Origin: Cannabis sativa
Lineage: Eukaryota; Streptophyta; Magnoliopsida; Rosales; Cannabaceae
Direction of reading: 5' to 3'
Length of the DNA: 64,000 nt
Assembly: GCF_029168945.1 (NCBI RefSeq)
Contig: NC_083609.1
Coordinates: forward strand, 20,767,501 to 20,831,500
Each line of letters starts with the position of its first letter. Position 1 is the first letter of the stretch. Under the pieces are notes generated by a model. That model had not been told where the DNA came from. It searched no databases and saw only the letters and a list, made by a program, of their open reading frames with translations. The position numbers were made by a program, and so were the translations under genes. Positions 24,370 through 36,416 of this stretch are shown here, in pieces.

Positions 24370-25555
24370 CATTAATGCCGAAAAAGTCGCTGGAGTTTGC
24401 TGCTGGTGCCGGAAAAGTCGCTGGAGTAGCAGTCGGTGCCGGAATAGTCGCCGGAGCAGCGGTCGGTGCCGGAAAAGTCGTCGGAGTTGCTGCCGGTGCC
24501 GGAAAATTCGTCGAAATTGGCATTGTCGCCGGAAAAATCACTGAAAAATCACCAAGAAACCGGTTTCTTGAAGTCTAAGAAACTGGTTTCTTGGTGATTT
24601 TTCCGTTAACAATGCCGATTCTGACGCAAGCAGTTACTACGACGACTTTTTCGGCACCGACAGTAAACTTCAGAAAATTCATCAGAATTGGCATAGTCGC
24701 TGGAAAAATTACCAAGAAACTGGTTTCTGATTTCTTGATGAAGAAACTAGTTTTTTGGTAATTTTTCCGGTAATTTTTCTCACGACAATGGCAATTCTGA
24801 CGAATTTTCTAGCGTTGGTAGCAACTCTGACGGCTATACACCGGCAGCTACTCCGGTGACTTTTTCAGTACCGATAGTAAACTCTGGGAAATTCATCAGA
24901 ATTGGCATTGTCGCCAGAAAAATTATCGGAAAAATCACCAAGAAAATAGTTTTTTTTCTTCATCAAGAAACCAATTTCTTGATGAAGAAACCAGTTTCTT
25001 GGTAATTTTTTTTGTATTTTTTTCTCTATTTGGTTGATTGATGAAACTAGTTTTAATTATTTTCAGTGTATATCATTTTTATTTTGTTTTCATAATCTTT
25101 ATTATTGTTGTGTAATAAAATTAGCTCCTTGAAGAAGAAACCACTTTCTTGGTGAAGAAACCACTTTTGTGATGGAAAAACCACTATCTTGGTGATTTTT
25201 CTAATAATTTTGTTGGCGACAATGCCAATTCTGACGACTTTTTTTACGCCGGCAATAACTCCGGTGATTTTTCCAACACCAGGAACTACTCCGATAACTT
25301 TTTCGGCACCAACATCAAACTCCAGAATAGTCACCGGTAAAATTACCGGAAAAACCACTAAGAAACCGGTTTCTTCATCAAGATGCCAGTTTCTTGGTGA
25401 TTTTTCCAGCGACAATGCTGATTCTGACGATTTTTTCGGCGCCGGCAACAACTCCGGTGACTTTTCCGGCACCTGCGGCTACTCCGATGACTTTTTCGGT
25501 ACCGACAGTAAACTCCGGTGACTTTTCCAGCACGAGTGACAACTTCGGCAATCAC
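24370..25555. repeat. Composite array of hairpins and inverted GCCGGAAAAGTC repeats
   Basis: The left end (24378-24520) is a tandem array with ~36-bp units around GTGCCGGAAAAGTCG. The right end (25400-25555) carries the same words on the other strand. Between them, near-perfect hairpins built on ACCAAGAAACCGGTTTCTTG recur at about 24541-24603, 24700-24770, 24925-25005 and 25330-25415. They are separated by ACAATGCCGATTCTGACGA spacers. Both inverted ends can be read as Gly/Val/Lys-rich peptides, but no start, domain or codon structure supports a protein. Flanks at ~24220 and ~25755 both carry ATGATAAATAT(A/G)GCA facing each other, so the whole may be a MITE-like element with the array inside. 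Confidence 0.7.
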
Positions 25556-26464
25556 TATAGTTTTATTTTTTAAAAATATAAATATGAAGGGAATTTTAAT
25601 ATTTTTTATGGTAATTTCATTAAGTTTTTATTTTTTATGAATTTTAAATTCAGATTTCTTTTTAATGTTTTCTATGGTTTTTTTAGGTAAAAAATCATAT
25701 TTGTAGTTTGATTGGTTAGAAAATGCCATATTTAGTGGCATTTACTTTTTATGCCATATTTATCATAACCTTAATAATTTTTCCCATATTTTTGAAAATA
25801 GCCCTTACAGAAAACACAATGTATTGTAAAAATTTTATATTTTTATGTTTGATTTTTTACTTTTTACATAAAGTATTCTATAAAAACAATATGAAAATAA
25901 AAAAAAAAAATTAAATAAAAGTAACAGATTAATAACATTTAAACAACAACAAAAAAATAACTTACAAACAATAAAAATCCAATTGCTTTAAAAAAAGAAA
26001 AAATCAATAACAAATTAACAAAAGTGCAGCGTAAAAATACATCAAAAGACCGTATTTTTTATAAATAAAATCATAAAAATGTCTAAAATTCGTATAACTG
26101 TATCTTTGTGTATTTTTTTTTTTTTTTTGTGTTTGTGGAATAATCACAAAAAATAAAGTTAAGAAAATATTTTCGGGCTATTTGTTTTCTCAAAAAAAAA
26201 ATATTTTCAATAAAAAAATATGTAGGTCGTTTATTAATTTAGATCATTATTGTATTGATTTTATAAAGATGAAATAACATTTTAGTTTTTGAAATAATAA
26301 ATATCTTTAAGGCCAATTTATGATTTATATTTAAGAAATTAAATAGTAGACTATTGTAATTTTTGTACCAATGTTGATTACGACTTTCCCTCTTTTGAGC
26401 TCTTTTAGCGTTATGATTTCAGATGAGCTCTGAGGCATGGCAGGTCGCGGTTGGCTACACAAAG
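25556..26464. other. Low-complexity AT-rich stretch
   Basis: Poly-A/T-rich with no gene. Its first 230 bp may be the right terminal part of the 24.2-25.8 kb inverted-repeat element. Confidence 0.5.
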
Positions 26465-27670
26465 TGTAATGCCCTAACGATTAGGCACGCTATAAAAACT
26501 AATATTAAAACCTTAATCTCGCTAAATTGAGATTACTAGAAAGATAAGAGCGAAAAAATTTAAACTTAATTGTAATGCAATGAAAACTTGTAATAATTTT
26601 AAACTTTACAAACAACCAAAAGATAACATGTTTTGGGATCCCACAAAACTTTTCACAAAATATTACAAGTTGGTTCATATGCCTGCCTAAGCGGAAAAAT
26701 CCGAGATTACATAATACAATCACTGGTAGACCCAACCCGCTTGGTCCAGTGTGGCCCGAACATGTACAAACACCGCCAAGCTCTCGAACTCATGGCTGAT
26801 TACAGACAGATTTACCCTTTCCTGCACAGTAGAGCACCTGTGAGCTAAGCTCAGTAAAACAGTATAAGTATCAATAAACGCAATAAACATTTTGCATACA
26901 TAACAATGCCATTATACTTATTGTCTATTTGACATAGACCTGTGTGTTACGCTCACACACCTATTTATGTCTATGTGGCATAGACACACGTGTTACGCTC
27001 ACACGTCTAATTATAATAAGGCCTTAGAACGGTTCATCTCGATTCTAATCATCGAGTCAAACCAAATTATACCTTGAATGCATAATTCTTTACATCAATA
27101 TATGTAAAATATGGCATAGCATTTAAAATCATATAATCACTAGGGTAATAACCCTAGGACATATAACCGCTCAGTTTAACGTAATAACCCTAATCCTAGC
27201 TCTCAATTAATCACAATTATAATATCCATCATGATCGCTACCGCGCTTAACTCTACGTGCTAACTACTATCTTACCTGATGTCCCGTATACGTGGAGATT
27301 CCAAATCCCCAGGTGCTCCTTACCAAGTGTCGGTAATCCTAGTAACAATTTTTGAGATTCACAATTAGGGTTAGTCTTTAAATGCACTTTCACATATTTA
27401 TAATATTGGCATTCAAATATAGATAAACATACAGAGCTTGGAACGAGCTTTCCAACGATATTTGGAACATCCAAAACGGTGTTCGGATAAAAAAGTAACG
27501 CATAAAATAAGATCAACATTCAACCTGCCTAGAAATCACCAGGCGGGCCACGGCACATCCCAAGCGAGCCGCGGCACCTGGGTTGAAAAACCCAAGATTT
27601 CCATGGGGGCGGGCTGCAGCACCTGGGTTCCCAACCTAGAAAACCCCATTTCGTCCAACACAAAATAAAG

Positions 27671-29181
27671 TGTTGTGAAAATTGTGTACGCAAGTATACG
27701 CAGTTAAACAAGTAATAAAGTGATAAGTAAGATCGTCTCCATAGGGATTGCAAACAAAGTTTGATGTAAAACCAACTAATTACAACTTAAAGTAAGAGGA
27801 AATAACATGAAAATGGTTGAGCAATGATTCAAAATTAAAATGACAGTAATTAAACTTGCTAAATTTAATAATACTGTTACTAGAAAAATTGCTTGCAAGG
27901 AAAAAATTATAATTTGGTAAAATTGGGTTGAATAGCTAATTCCTTCTAGTCAGGTTTTTTCTCCAGGTGTTACAGCATTGGTTCAGCATTACTCCAGCAT
28001 TTTGCACAGAGATAACATGAATTCCTCTAGGCTTGTGGGCATTTTCCAAAATTCACAAATTAAAGTGTAACACTTAGCTCAATATATTCCTATATCAAAC
28101 CAGCTAGTAGAACACTATTCAAACATCAATTCTTAAGTTATGCAAGGTAAATGAAATATTCCTATTCCACTTACAAAGAAAAACCTAAATCTAGGTTTTC
28201 ACTTACTCCATTTAAGTTGAACCACTAGATCTAGCCCTTTCGGAACAAGATCTAGGTTAGCAAATTGTTATTAATGGCTAAGAAGCAACAATCAAATAAA
28301 ATGAAACTCACGTGAATGAACAAAGGCCAAAATGCTAAAGTAAGCTTAAAAATTAATCATACCCAACATAGAAGTTCATAGCCATTCAAGCCTCAAAAGT
28401 CTAGATCATATTCAAATCAAAAACTAAAATCCAATCTAAAATTGTATCTTCCATAGCTGCTGCCCTTGTTACAACTTATCAAGTTTTTAATGACTATGTA
28501 CAATTAACAAGAAAAGAGAAAGAGAAAGCAAACTATTAAGAGAGGGTAAAAAAAAAAAATCAAACACTAAAGCTTGGTCCCCTTTTCTTCCTCCTCTGCT
28601 GTACTTTTTCTGCATTTACTTCCCCTTCCAAAAATTGCAGCTCATTACGTGATAGAGAAGAAGATGGTGTACTTAGTTTTTTTTCTTCTTTTAGTTGTTG
28701 GGTCCCTAGGGTAAAAAAATCACACGCTAAAATTAGAAGCCCGATTCTTTTTGCCCTTTGGCCCACTAGGTTTAGTCCTCCCTTTACAAAGCTTCCAGCT
28801 GGTCTCATTTTAGTGACAAATACACTCCTGCTGATGTGGACAGCTAAATCTCGTGTTCCCACATCAATGCCAGAATGCTGAATTCGTTTCAGCATTACTT
28901 CAACATTCTGCCCCAATTTCAGCTTTGATTCCCACTTCTTCCTTGCTTCCTTTTCTTTTTCTATCAATTTAATTCTTCATTTTTCAACAACAAACATGAA
29001 AAATTAATTAGAAAAACACACCTAACAATATCAATTTTTACAAGACTTAAAAGTTAGCTACTAAATAGAAAATGAAACTAAGACTAACTAAAATTAAGCA
29101 AACAAACACATTTTCACTACTCTTCTCACAATACTTTTAGTTTAAAAGCATAAAAAATAACTCTATACCATAGAGTTATCA
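27671..29181 (-). mobile_element. LTR-like element inserted in LTR B1
   Basis: In its own (minus) direction it begins TGATAACTCTATGGTATAGA, a 10-bp hairpin (ATAACTCTAT/ATAGAGTTAT), and ends ...CTTGCGTACACAATTTTCAC plus AACA, so TG...CA. The end region carries a GATCGTCTCC...AGGGATTG-type phrase that I associate with LTRs of some plant gypsy (Tat-like) elements. A second copy starts at 63838 in the opposite orientation. No convincing target duplication (TAAAG versus CCAAG). It is probably a solo LTR. Confidence 0.6.
28560..28967 (-). CDS. Uncharacterised 135-residue ORF inside the LTR-like element
   Basis: An open frame in sense with its host element, from an ATG at 28967 to a TGA just inside the element. 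The protein is highly basic. It has a charged N-terminus (MIEKEKEARKKWESKLKL), a middle part with HISRSVFVTKMRPAGSFV and a Lys/Arg-rich end. I recognise no domain, signal peptide or membrane segment. Such a frame in an LTR may be chance or a captured fragment. It should not be taken as an established gene. Confidence 0.25.
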   Translation of the reverse strand: MIEKEKEARKKWESKLKLGQNVEVMLKRIQHSGIDVGTRDLAVHISRSVFVTKMRPAGSFVKGGLNLVGQRAKRIGLLILACDFFTLGTQQLKEEKKLSTPSSSLSRNELQFLEGEVNAEKVQQRRKKRGPSFSV

Positions 29182-30319
29182 CCAAGCCAAAATCAAACCC
29201 AAAACCAAACAAAACAGGCTTAAAAATTCAGTCCAATTTCTTACAGATTATAATTACCATCAATAAGAAAATAACAACACAAAATCAAACCCTTAAAATC
29301 ATCAATGTATGCATTCAAGGTCAAATTCACAACCATCAACATAAGTTCAAAAACTTTGAGCAAAATTCAACATAATTTCAAAAAAAAAAGCTTGAACACC
29401 AAGTCCGAATCCTAAAGCTTGAAAACAATAATATTCAAAACCTAAAATCACATTTCAACACAAACACAACCCTAAAATCACCTCCAAAACATACCAAGAG
29501 CAATTCACTCCAATTTACCAACACCATCATGCAGCAAACAACACACTTAATCCAATTTCCATACACATATATTCATGAGCATAATCCAAAGCAAAACATG
29601 CATTTCATGCTTCAACAAATTCAGAATTTATTAATAAAAGAACTTAAGGTGTTACCCAAGTAAGTATGCCTTCAAAATGCACAAATTTACTACAAGATCA
29701 CCTTCAATCCCAAGCCAAAAATCCAAAACAATAAAATGCTTGAAGATGATGAGAAAGGAGAGGGAGAGAGGGTCGGTTAGGGCTAGGAAACAAATCAGAA
29801 AATGAATTTCTATATTGCCGAAAATCCATTTTTGTTGAAAATAAATTAAATGGTCAAATGACAAAAATGCCCCTAGGGCCAATACTTCACATAAGCATGC
29901 AATCAAGGGATAAATTTTCATTCATCATATTCCACACCTAAATAAATTTTTAGATTATTCAATTACTAATAAAATGCCAAAATAAAATCCCAAAAATATA
30001 TTTTGACCCCGAACTTGGTTCGGCCCGAAATACCCAATTGTGACTATATCGTGTCAACTTGTCAGGAAACACCTACAGAAGGACAAAACAAATATACTAT
30101 ATAATAATATATTCCATGAGCACGCTATAATATTAAAATTACAGTATTACCCTTCTCAGGTCAAAATTACTAAAATGCCCCTAGCTCACCAACGAGGTCT
30201 TAACATGTCATTTATCAATATAATTCACATATTAAATTATATAATAATATAATTCCACATTATTACACATTTAAATAATTAGGGTTTGCTAATCCGATTC
30301 CAAAATCTTAGGTATTATA

Positions 30320-30405
30320 ATTATCCCCCTTATAGAAATTTTGTCCCAAAATTTACTTGAACAACTTCGAATATTTCTGCTGCATATCCATCTCGTGTTC
30401 CCAGG
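30320..30405 (-). pseudogene. Gypsy-3 polypurine tract and extreme 3' end of pol
   Basis: Reads in parallel with 44524-44610 of Gypsy-1 (ATTAT + CCCCCTTATAGAAATTTTG, then TCTGCTGCATATCCATCTCG). On the minus strand this is the last few dozen pol codons, the tail and a purine tract next to the LTR. The LTR-H element interrupts it at 30406, and the rest of Gypsy-3 is not in the window. Confidence 0.75.
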
Positions 30406-31356
30406 TGTTAACGCGGATTTTCGTTAACCAAATTTGAGCCTAACCGTGATAATCTCACACACAAAAAAATAAAAGTTATAAAATAAAAAGTATGAACACA
30501 GAAGGTTTTTACATGGTTTTGCAGTTAAAATTCTGCATAGTCCACAAGTCAATCTTATTTAGATTTTTGATTGTTTGCTCAAGGCCTCTTTCATATGAGT
30601 TTTTTCGTCCCCCTTTTGATCTTGCTTGCCATTATTTATAATTACATAGTGGGCAGTTAATTACAAAGTTGACTGTAATCTTTTTACAACGATCATCCCC
30701 TAGAATCATGAGATTTGATTACAAGTCACGCTAAGTAAATGCGGTTTTATTTAAATTTCACACAGCTGTGAATATTCTGCTTTTGTTGGGCCAAAATGAA
30801 CGCGTATTGAAGATATATGGTAAGCCTTATCTCATTGGGATGCCTCGTTGGGAATGGAGCTGAGTTAACTTTGATGGTGAGATGGAGCTCGTCATATGTC
30901 TTTCGAAGGTTGATATTACTTTTACTTTAATTATGAAAACTATAATTTTTGGTGTTGAGATGATCTTTCTCGTGTGCATGCCATCTTACAGCGAGATAGA
31001 CACCTCGCTATCTGTCACCTTGATCCACCCCTCTGTTTATACTAAGTTTGTATACTGTGTAATATATGCTAAGTATTTCTATTGTTATTATATCTCCTCC
31101 ACGCGACGAGGTTAATGCCTCATCATGCACACTTTCATTTACATGGTTTCTCTTCGAGACACAAGTCAACAGTTAGTACATTTTTATTTCGCATAAGACT
31201 GTTCAGTCAGTCGAGTTATAAACATACTTTGTTAATTATGTTTTTAACGAGTTATTCCACGTCAAGTGTAATTACGATTGCATGTTTGAGTTCTTCATTC
31301 TTCCCAGTTCGACACGTGTCTTCTTCTGATGTGCTTGCCAAATTTCGGGTATAACA
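30406..31356 (-). mobile_element. LTR of element H (3' LTR, 951 bp)
   Basis: Starts TGTTAACGCGGATTTTCG and ends AATTTCGGGTATAACA (TG...CA). Directly to its right the plus strand reads ATTGCCCCTCAAAAAGTTC, whose complement is a polypurine tract. So this is the 3' LTR of a minus-strand element whose interior lies to the right. It is inserted in the pol end of Gypsy-3; the left candidate target site is CCAGG (30401-30405). Its 5' LTR was not found. Confidence 0.7.
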
Positions 31357-32399
31357 ATTGCCCCTCAAAAAGTTCTTTTTTTTTTAATAAAGAGAGCTGT
31401 TTAATTATTACAAAGGGTATTTTTGTCATGATCCTCTTTCTGAAAAGACGCATGTCCTCTAATTTTGGCAGTTGTGCAATTTCGAGGTACATCAACATTA
31501 AATGACCATCTTTACCACTTTTGTTTTGAATTATGTCCGTAGGATCAAACCTTTCTCTTATCTGACAAAGCCAATACCATGAGTGTAAAGTAAGAAAAAA
31601 GGAACCACCTTTGCATTACTTCCTCCATTTTAGAAAGTTAGAGAAACCCTTAAGCTTCTTCGCCAAGAATCACTATTGAGTCTATCTGAGGACTTGCATG
31701 CCATCTCTGTCCTTGACATTTTTTCAACGAGTTTCCTCTGACTTCATCTTTTCACAGCGATCCTCGCTACGTTTAAAGATTTACGGATAGAGTAACCAGT
31801 CATTGCCCCAAGCCCTAACTCCAAACAGTAAGTTGCTTTCTTCCTTAACATGCTTGCTACATTTCCTTAAATTGCTACTTAGTTTGTTTGTATCGTTGTC
31901 ATCTTATTTGGTTTTGGTAGTTTTTAGGGTGAAACTAGTATTTGGGTTCATACTAGGGTTCAGGCAATATGTAGGTTATTTTAGGACCTCCAACTCATCA
32001 CCTTTAGGTTTGATAAAATTCTCTCCAGGGATTGGGACTACTTTTTTGCCTGCAGCAATGTCCCACTCTGGTTCAGGAATTTATCGTCCAAAAGTTTTAG
32101 AATTTTAGTTTCCTACAAAATCAACCATCCCATATAAACCCAATCCCTCAAAACCCACTTCCAAATTAGAGTTGAACGATGCTAGGGTTAACGAACACGA
32201 AGTGAGAACCCACCAGGAAGATATTGCTAGGTGCTACAGGCATTTCTTAAAAGAAATCTCTGAAGGCAAATGCCGATTCTTGCGAGAAGCAGAATGGTCT
32301 AAACCTTTCAGCGTGTCCTTTATTCCTGTGGTAAAGCCTTTGTTTTCACCCAATGTCACAATTGCTTTTGAACCAGCTGACTTGGATTTTGAAATAATG
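31357..32399 (+). pseudogene. Intron-bearing ORF fragment, antisense within element H
   Basis: Between the polypurine tract and the next insertion lies a plus-strand gene-like segment. A leader starts near 31640, there is a possible intron with GTAAGT at 31829 and a TTTTTGCCTGCAG acceptor near 32055, then an ATG at 32057 (MSHSGSGIYRPKV). The frame has one TAG at 32106 and stays open to 32399, where a family-B LTR cuts it. The visible stretch has a conserved-looking block (RHFLKEISEGKCRFL), but I do not recognise a domain. Ty3/gypsy elements of the Tat group are known to carry antisense ORFs between pol and the 3' LTR; this position would fit, but that is inference. Confidence 0.45.
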
Positions 32400-32995
32400 T
32401 GTAACGCCCTAACTATTAGGCACGTTACCCAAGATACTTAAGAAACCCCAATCCCCTAAATGTAATAAGATTAGCGCAGAAATTAAACTTTAAATATAAA
32501 TGGAATGAAAAATAAACTTGTAATAATTTAAACTTTACAAATAAAAGTTCCATGTATCGGGATTCGAAAAAAATATTTTACAAAATACTATTACAAGTCC
32601 GTTTCCACTAGCCGACCTAAGCGGCAAAATAGAGTCAAAAAATTCATCACTGGTAGACCCCAACCCGCTTGGTCTAATGTGGCCCGATCATGTACATACA
32701 CCGTCCAGCTCCCATACTCATGGCTGATCAGTAACAGATTTACCCTTTCCTACACAGTAGAGCACCCGTGAGCCAAGCCCAGCAAGACAATATAACATAT
32801 CAATAAACATATTTATCATACTATATAAACATTAATGCCATTCTCATATGTCTGTATGTTACGCTCACATGCCTATTTATGTCTATGTAACATAGACCTA
32901 CGTATTGCGCTCACACGTCTAAATATAATAAGGCCTTAGAACGGTTTATGTCGGTTCTAGTTACTAATTCTAACCCAATTATGACTTGAACACAT

Positions 32996-35900
32996 TGTTG
33001 GGTTTTATGCCCTAAATAAAACTCATTTCAATATAATCAGATTTACTTATTAATATAGATCAGAAATAACATTTAATGTTGCATGGTTCACATGATTTAT
33101 TTCATGATTATATGTACATAATGTATGAATTTGTCTGAAACCCTTTTCACATACTTGATCATGTTTATTGTGCTGTCAACACATTGGAAAGTAAACATGA
33201 CTATGTGAATAAAGTTTCCTAGACTTATCAGACACAGGGTTTTACTGATATGATAATCTACAACAGAGTTTACTTGTATTTGGAGAAGTGCTATGTTCTT
33301 TCCAGAGCATTGGTTAAAGTAAAGCTCAGGTTGGATCCATGGAGTATGCATCGGAAGGGGCCGATATTGAACTTTGACTTAGATTTATTAAACTTACCGT
33401 AATATCTATTCAAGTCAATATCGCCTAGTTGATCCTAGATCAAATGATCTTAATCCTGATATGATTAGGCTCAATCTTGAAAGGCTATTCGTGTTCTTTG
33501 ATTTGTTAGTTAAGCCTACTTTTAGGTCAGGGTGATACGTACATTTTGGGAACACGGTAGTGCAATTGAGTGGGAGCGCTAACATAAACATGGAATCTAT
33601 AGCTTCTATCTGGCGAATAGTAAGCAACGGATGATCTCCTTCAAGCTTGACCAAACGAACATAAATGGTGGAGTACTCATTTCACATAAGCTCAAATATC
33701 ATTTATACGGGGTCAAGTGTTTTAAGGATAAAATACATAGTAGGGTGTTACGGTAATCTAATCCCTTTACAGTGTAGATCATTCATATAGAGGATCATTG
33801 ATCAAATTAGGATTATAACAATGGATAACTAATGATGTGTCTATATTGTTGACCAAAAGTCAATCACTCACTTATTTTGATGATAAACAAATATTTGATT
33901 ATTATTTGTTACTAATCTTTTCTTGACCATTTTGCAAGCAAATTCACAAAGTATCAATATTTGCTCGGTAAAGTCAAACATAATCAAAGAAGTGGATTCA
34001 ACAAGTATATCAACTACTTCATACTTCATAAGATCAAAATTTTTATCAAGAGATCAAGAATTCAAGACCCTATCCAAAAGAGGACTTCAAAAACTAAAAG
34101 TCAAAAGTCAACCCGAAAGTCAAAGTCAAAGTCAACTCTCGGGAAACAGTCAACTTTGGATCAAAACATGCAAATCAAGTTAGGAAGCTCATCTACATCA
34201 AGACTACAAACAATCAAATGGTATAAATTTATTTTAGTCTTGTTAAAGTGATTTGCATAGTATACTAGGGTTTATAAGTACAAGTTTTGGCCCACTCACT
34301 AACTTGTGCAACAAGTTTTCTCACACGATAGTCCAAATTTTTTTTTGATTGAATTTCTAAATCACATTTTGTTTAACTAAGAGAACAAAATTGGAATTTT
34401 TGAAATCGGATAATCGAGTAAAGAGTTATGCGCGTTTTAGTGCCGAAAAATGCAAGTTTTGAACCTGCCTGATTTTCGGCCTACCTATTGAAAATAGGTA
34501 GTCCGTTTTTTGCAGATAGGTAGTCCGTTTTAAAATAGGTAGTCTGTTTTTCCCAGGATTCTTTTTGAAAAATGTGCTAACGACTATAAAGGGCTAGTTT
34601 TTGTTCCTACACTATATAAACTTGTTTTTCACTCAAAAATTAAGGTTGGTTGAGCTTCTATTCATCATATAACATCATTCTAAGTGTTCTAAACTAAAGA
34701 GTTATCATCTTTTCATAAACACACCAACCACACACACTTGAGCCAAACTTGTTCTTTTCTTCTCTAGTGTGCTTGCAATTCTCTCTAGGATTTTACATTT
34801 TTTTCCATCTTATTATAGAGAGTTTGCTTTGTATTTCAAAATTACATATTCATTGTATTGAGAGGTGAGGTTGGCACCGGTAGAAAAACAACTCGGTTGT
34901 AGGTGAGGTTGACACTGGTTTTGTAAACAACTCGAGAAAAGTGAAATTGGCACTTCAACAATCCGGCGAGGTTGATAGTCCTTGGAAGAAAACTATTGTG
35001 AGAGGTTTGGGAAAAACCTTGGTGAAAAATTCTCCGGTTGTAAGGGTTAGTCAAGCCCGTTAACTTGGCTCGATATTGGAACTCAAAGCTAGGTCCATAG
35101 CTTTGAAGACCAAGGACGTAGGTGGCATAGTTCTACCGAACCTTGTAAAAATCGAGAGTTTGCATTTTCTAATCCTTAAACTCTTTACTTTACAAATTTG
35201 ATTATTTGTCATAATATATTTCTTGCCATATTACTTGCTTTTATTTGATTAAGTGGCTAATTGCTTAATTTTGTGTTAAAAGTTTTAATTTACCGAAATT
35301 AGTATAAATTTCCAATTCACCCCCCCCCCCCCTCTTGGAAACATATCTTGGGCTAACATATATGGTGGAACATATAGAGCATTCTATATACTGAGAGTGC
35401 AATTCTAAGTTCTATGCGTGGATTCAACGAAGAATTAATAAGTTAGTAAATTTTAGTAATAAATTCTTGATCTACTTATTGGAAGCTCGGTTACATAGAC
35501 CCATGGTTCCCGCACTAGTTGAGATAATATTGCTGGTAAGACTCATGTAATTGGTTTTGATTAATCAATTATAATTCTCAAATTAGACTATGTCTATTTA
35601 TGAATTTTTCACTAAGTAAGGGTGAAATTGTAAAGAAAGAGTTTATATGGGCATATTTGTTAATTATGATACTTTGTATGGTTCAATTAATAAATATGAT
35701 AAATGACAATATTATTTAATAATTATTTATAGTTATTAAATAGTTAGAATTGGCATTTAAATGGTTGAATTTGAAAATTGGCGTTTTTGAGAAAATCAGA
35801 TGCAGAAAAGATAAAACTGCAAAATTGCAAAAAGTGAGGCCCAAATCCACTATGTAGGGCCGGCCACTTTTGTAGGGTTTTTCCCTCTGATATTTTCATT

Positions 35901-36416
35901 ATTTTAATGCCAAATAATTCAAACCTAACCCTAGTGGAATGCTATAAATAGATAGTGAAGGCTTCAGGAAATTTACACTTAAATTTTCTATTTTTCCTTC
36001 AGAAAAAAACTGAGCCTCTCTCTCTCCCTATCTCTGGCCGAACCCACTCTCTTTCTTCTTCCTTCAATTTCAAAATACTTAGTGTATGAGTAGTGCCCAC
36101 ACACATCAAGTGATACCTCAATCATAGTGAGGAAGATCGTGAAGAAAGACTTTTAGCAAGAAGGAGTTTCAGCATCAAAGATTCAGAGAAAGAGATCCAG
36201 GTTCAGATATTGATAATGCTCTGCTACAGAAAGGAACCAAGGGCTAGATATCTGAACGGAAGGAGTCATTATATTCCGCTGCACCCAATGTAAGGTTTCC
36301 TAAACTTTATATGTGTTTATTTCATCGTTTTAGAAGTTCATATTTAGGGTGTTAATAAACATACTTGTGAGTAGATCTAAGATCCTGGTAAAATAAATTT
36401 CCAACACACATAACTC
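32996..36416 (+). mobile_element. Solo LTR, family A, TSD CACAT, interrupted
   Basis: Starts TGTTGGGTTTTATGCCC, ends ...AATAAATTTCCAACA, and has a perfect target duplication CACAT at 32991-32995 and 36417-36421. A TATAAATAG box is near 35944. A 1512-bp solo LTR of another family splits it at 33847-35358; without that it would be about 1.9 kb, like the other family-A LTRs. Confidence 0.93.
33847..35358. mobile_element. Solo LTR, family E, TSD TATAT
   Basis: TGTTGACCAAAAGTCAATC ... CTTGGGCTAACA with target duplication TATAT at 33842-33846 and 35359-35363. The family-A sequence continues without loss across the insertion. It contains a run of 13 C at 35320-35332 shortly before the end, repeated GTCAAAGTCAA-type words at 34095-34155, and three TAGGTAGTCCGTTTT-like repeats at 34490-34545. 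Probably copia-type, but no coding part is present to prove it. Confidence 0.87.

Larger units (their letters stand above)
26465..30319 (-). mobile_element. Gypsy-3 3' LTR (family B, copy B1), interrupted
   Basis: On the plus strand it starts TGTAATGCCCTAACGATTAGG and ends ...TCTTAGGTATTATA. The same order of landmarks is seen in the LTR at 41766-44523: AAGCGG near 26690, the CCCAACCCGCTTGGTC word, the tandem CTCACACGTCTA words at 26930-27010, AGGGTAATAACCCTA, and the GAGCTTTCCAACGATAT block at ~27446. It is read as the 3' LTR of a minus-strand gypsy, because polypurine tract and pol-end sequence follow at 30320. A 1.5-kb element (27671-29181) is inserted in it. Confidence 0.82.

Noticed and set aside
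24348..25555. Gly/Val/Lys repeat proteins on both strands
   Set aside because: Frames follow the ~36-bp repeat unit and its inverted copies, with no start signal, and neither strand is favoured.
26900..27010. CRISPR-like or tRNA-like repeated stems in family-B LTRs
   Set aside because: Units are adjacent tandem repeats without unique spacers, lack cloverleaf features, and occur in every family-B LTR.
27671..29181. Helitron, because of the terminal hairpin
   Set aside because: No TC start or CTRR end next to the hairpin; ends fit TG...CA of an LTR better.
35320..35332. Run of 13 C as a polypurine tract marking an internal domain
   Set aside because: It lies inside the LTR about 25 bp before its end, with a clean target duplication outside, so it is an LTR-internal homopolymer.
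32996..36416. Reading this as a 5' and 3' LTR pair with an interior
   Set aside because: The middle block has its own TSD (TATAT) and the outer sequence rejoins as a single LTR, so it is a solo LTR with an insertion.
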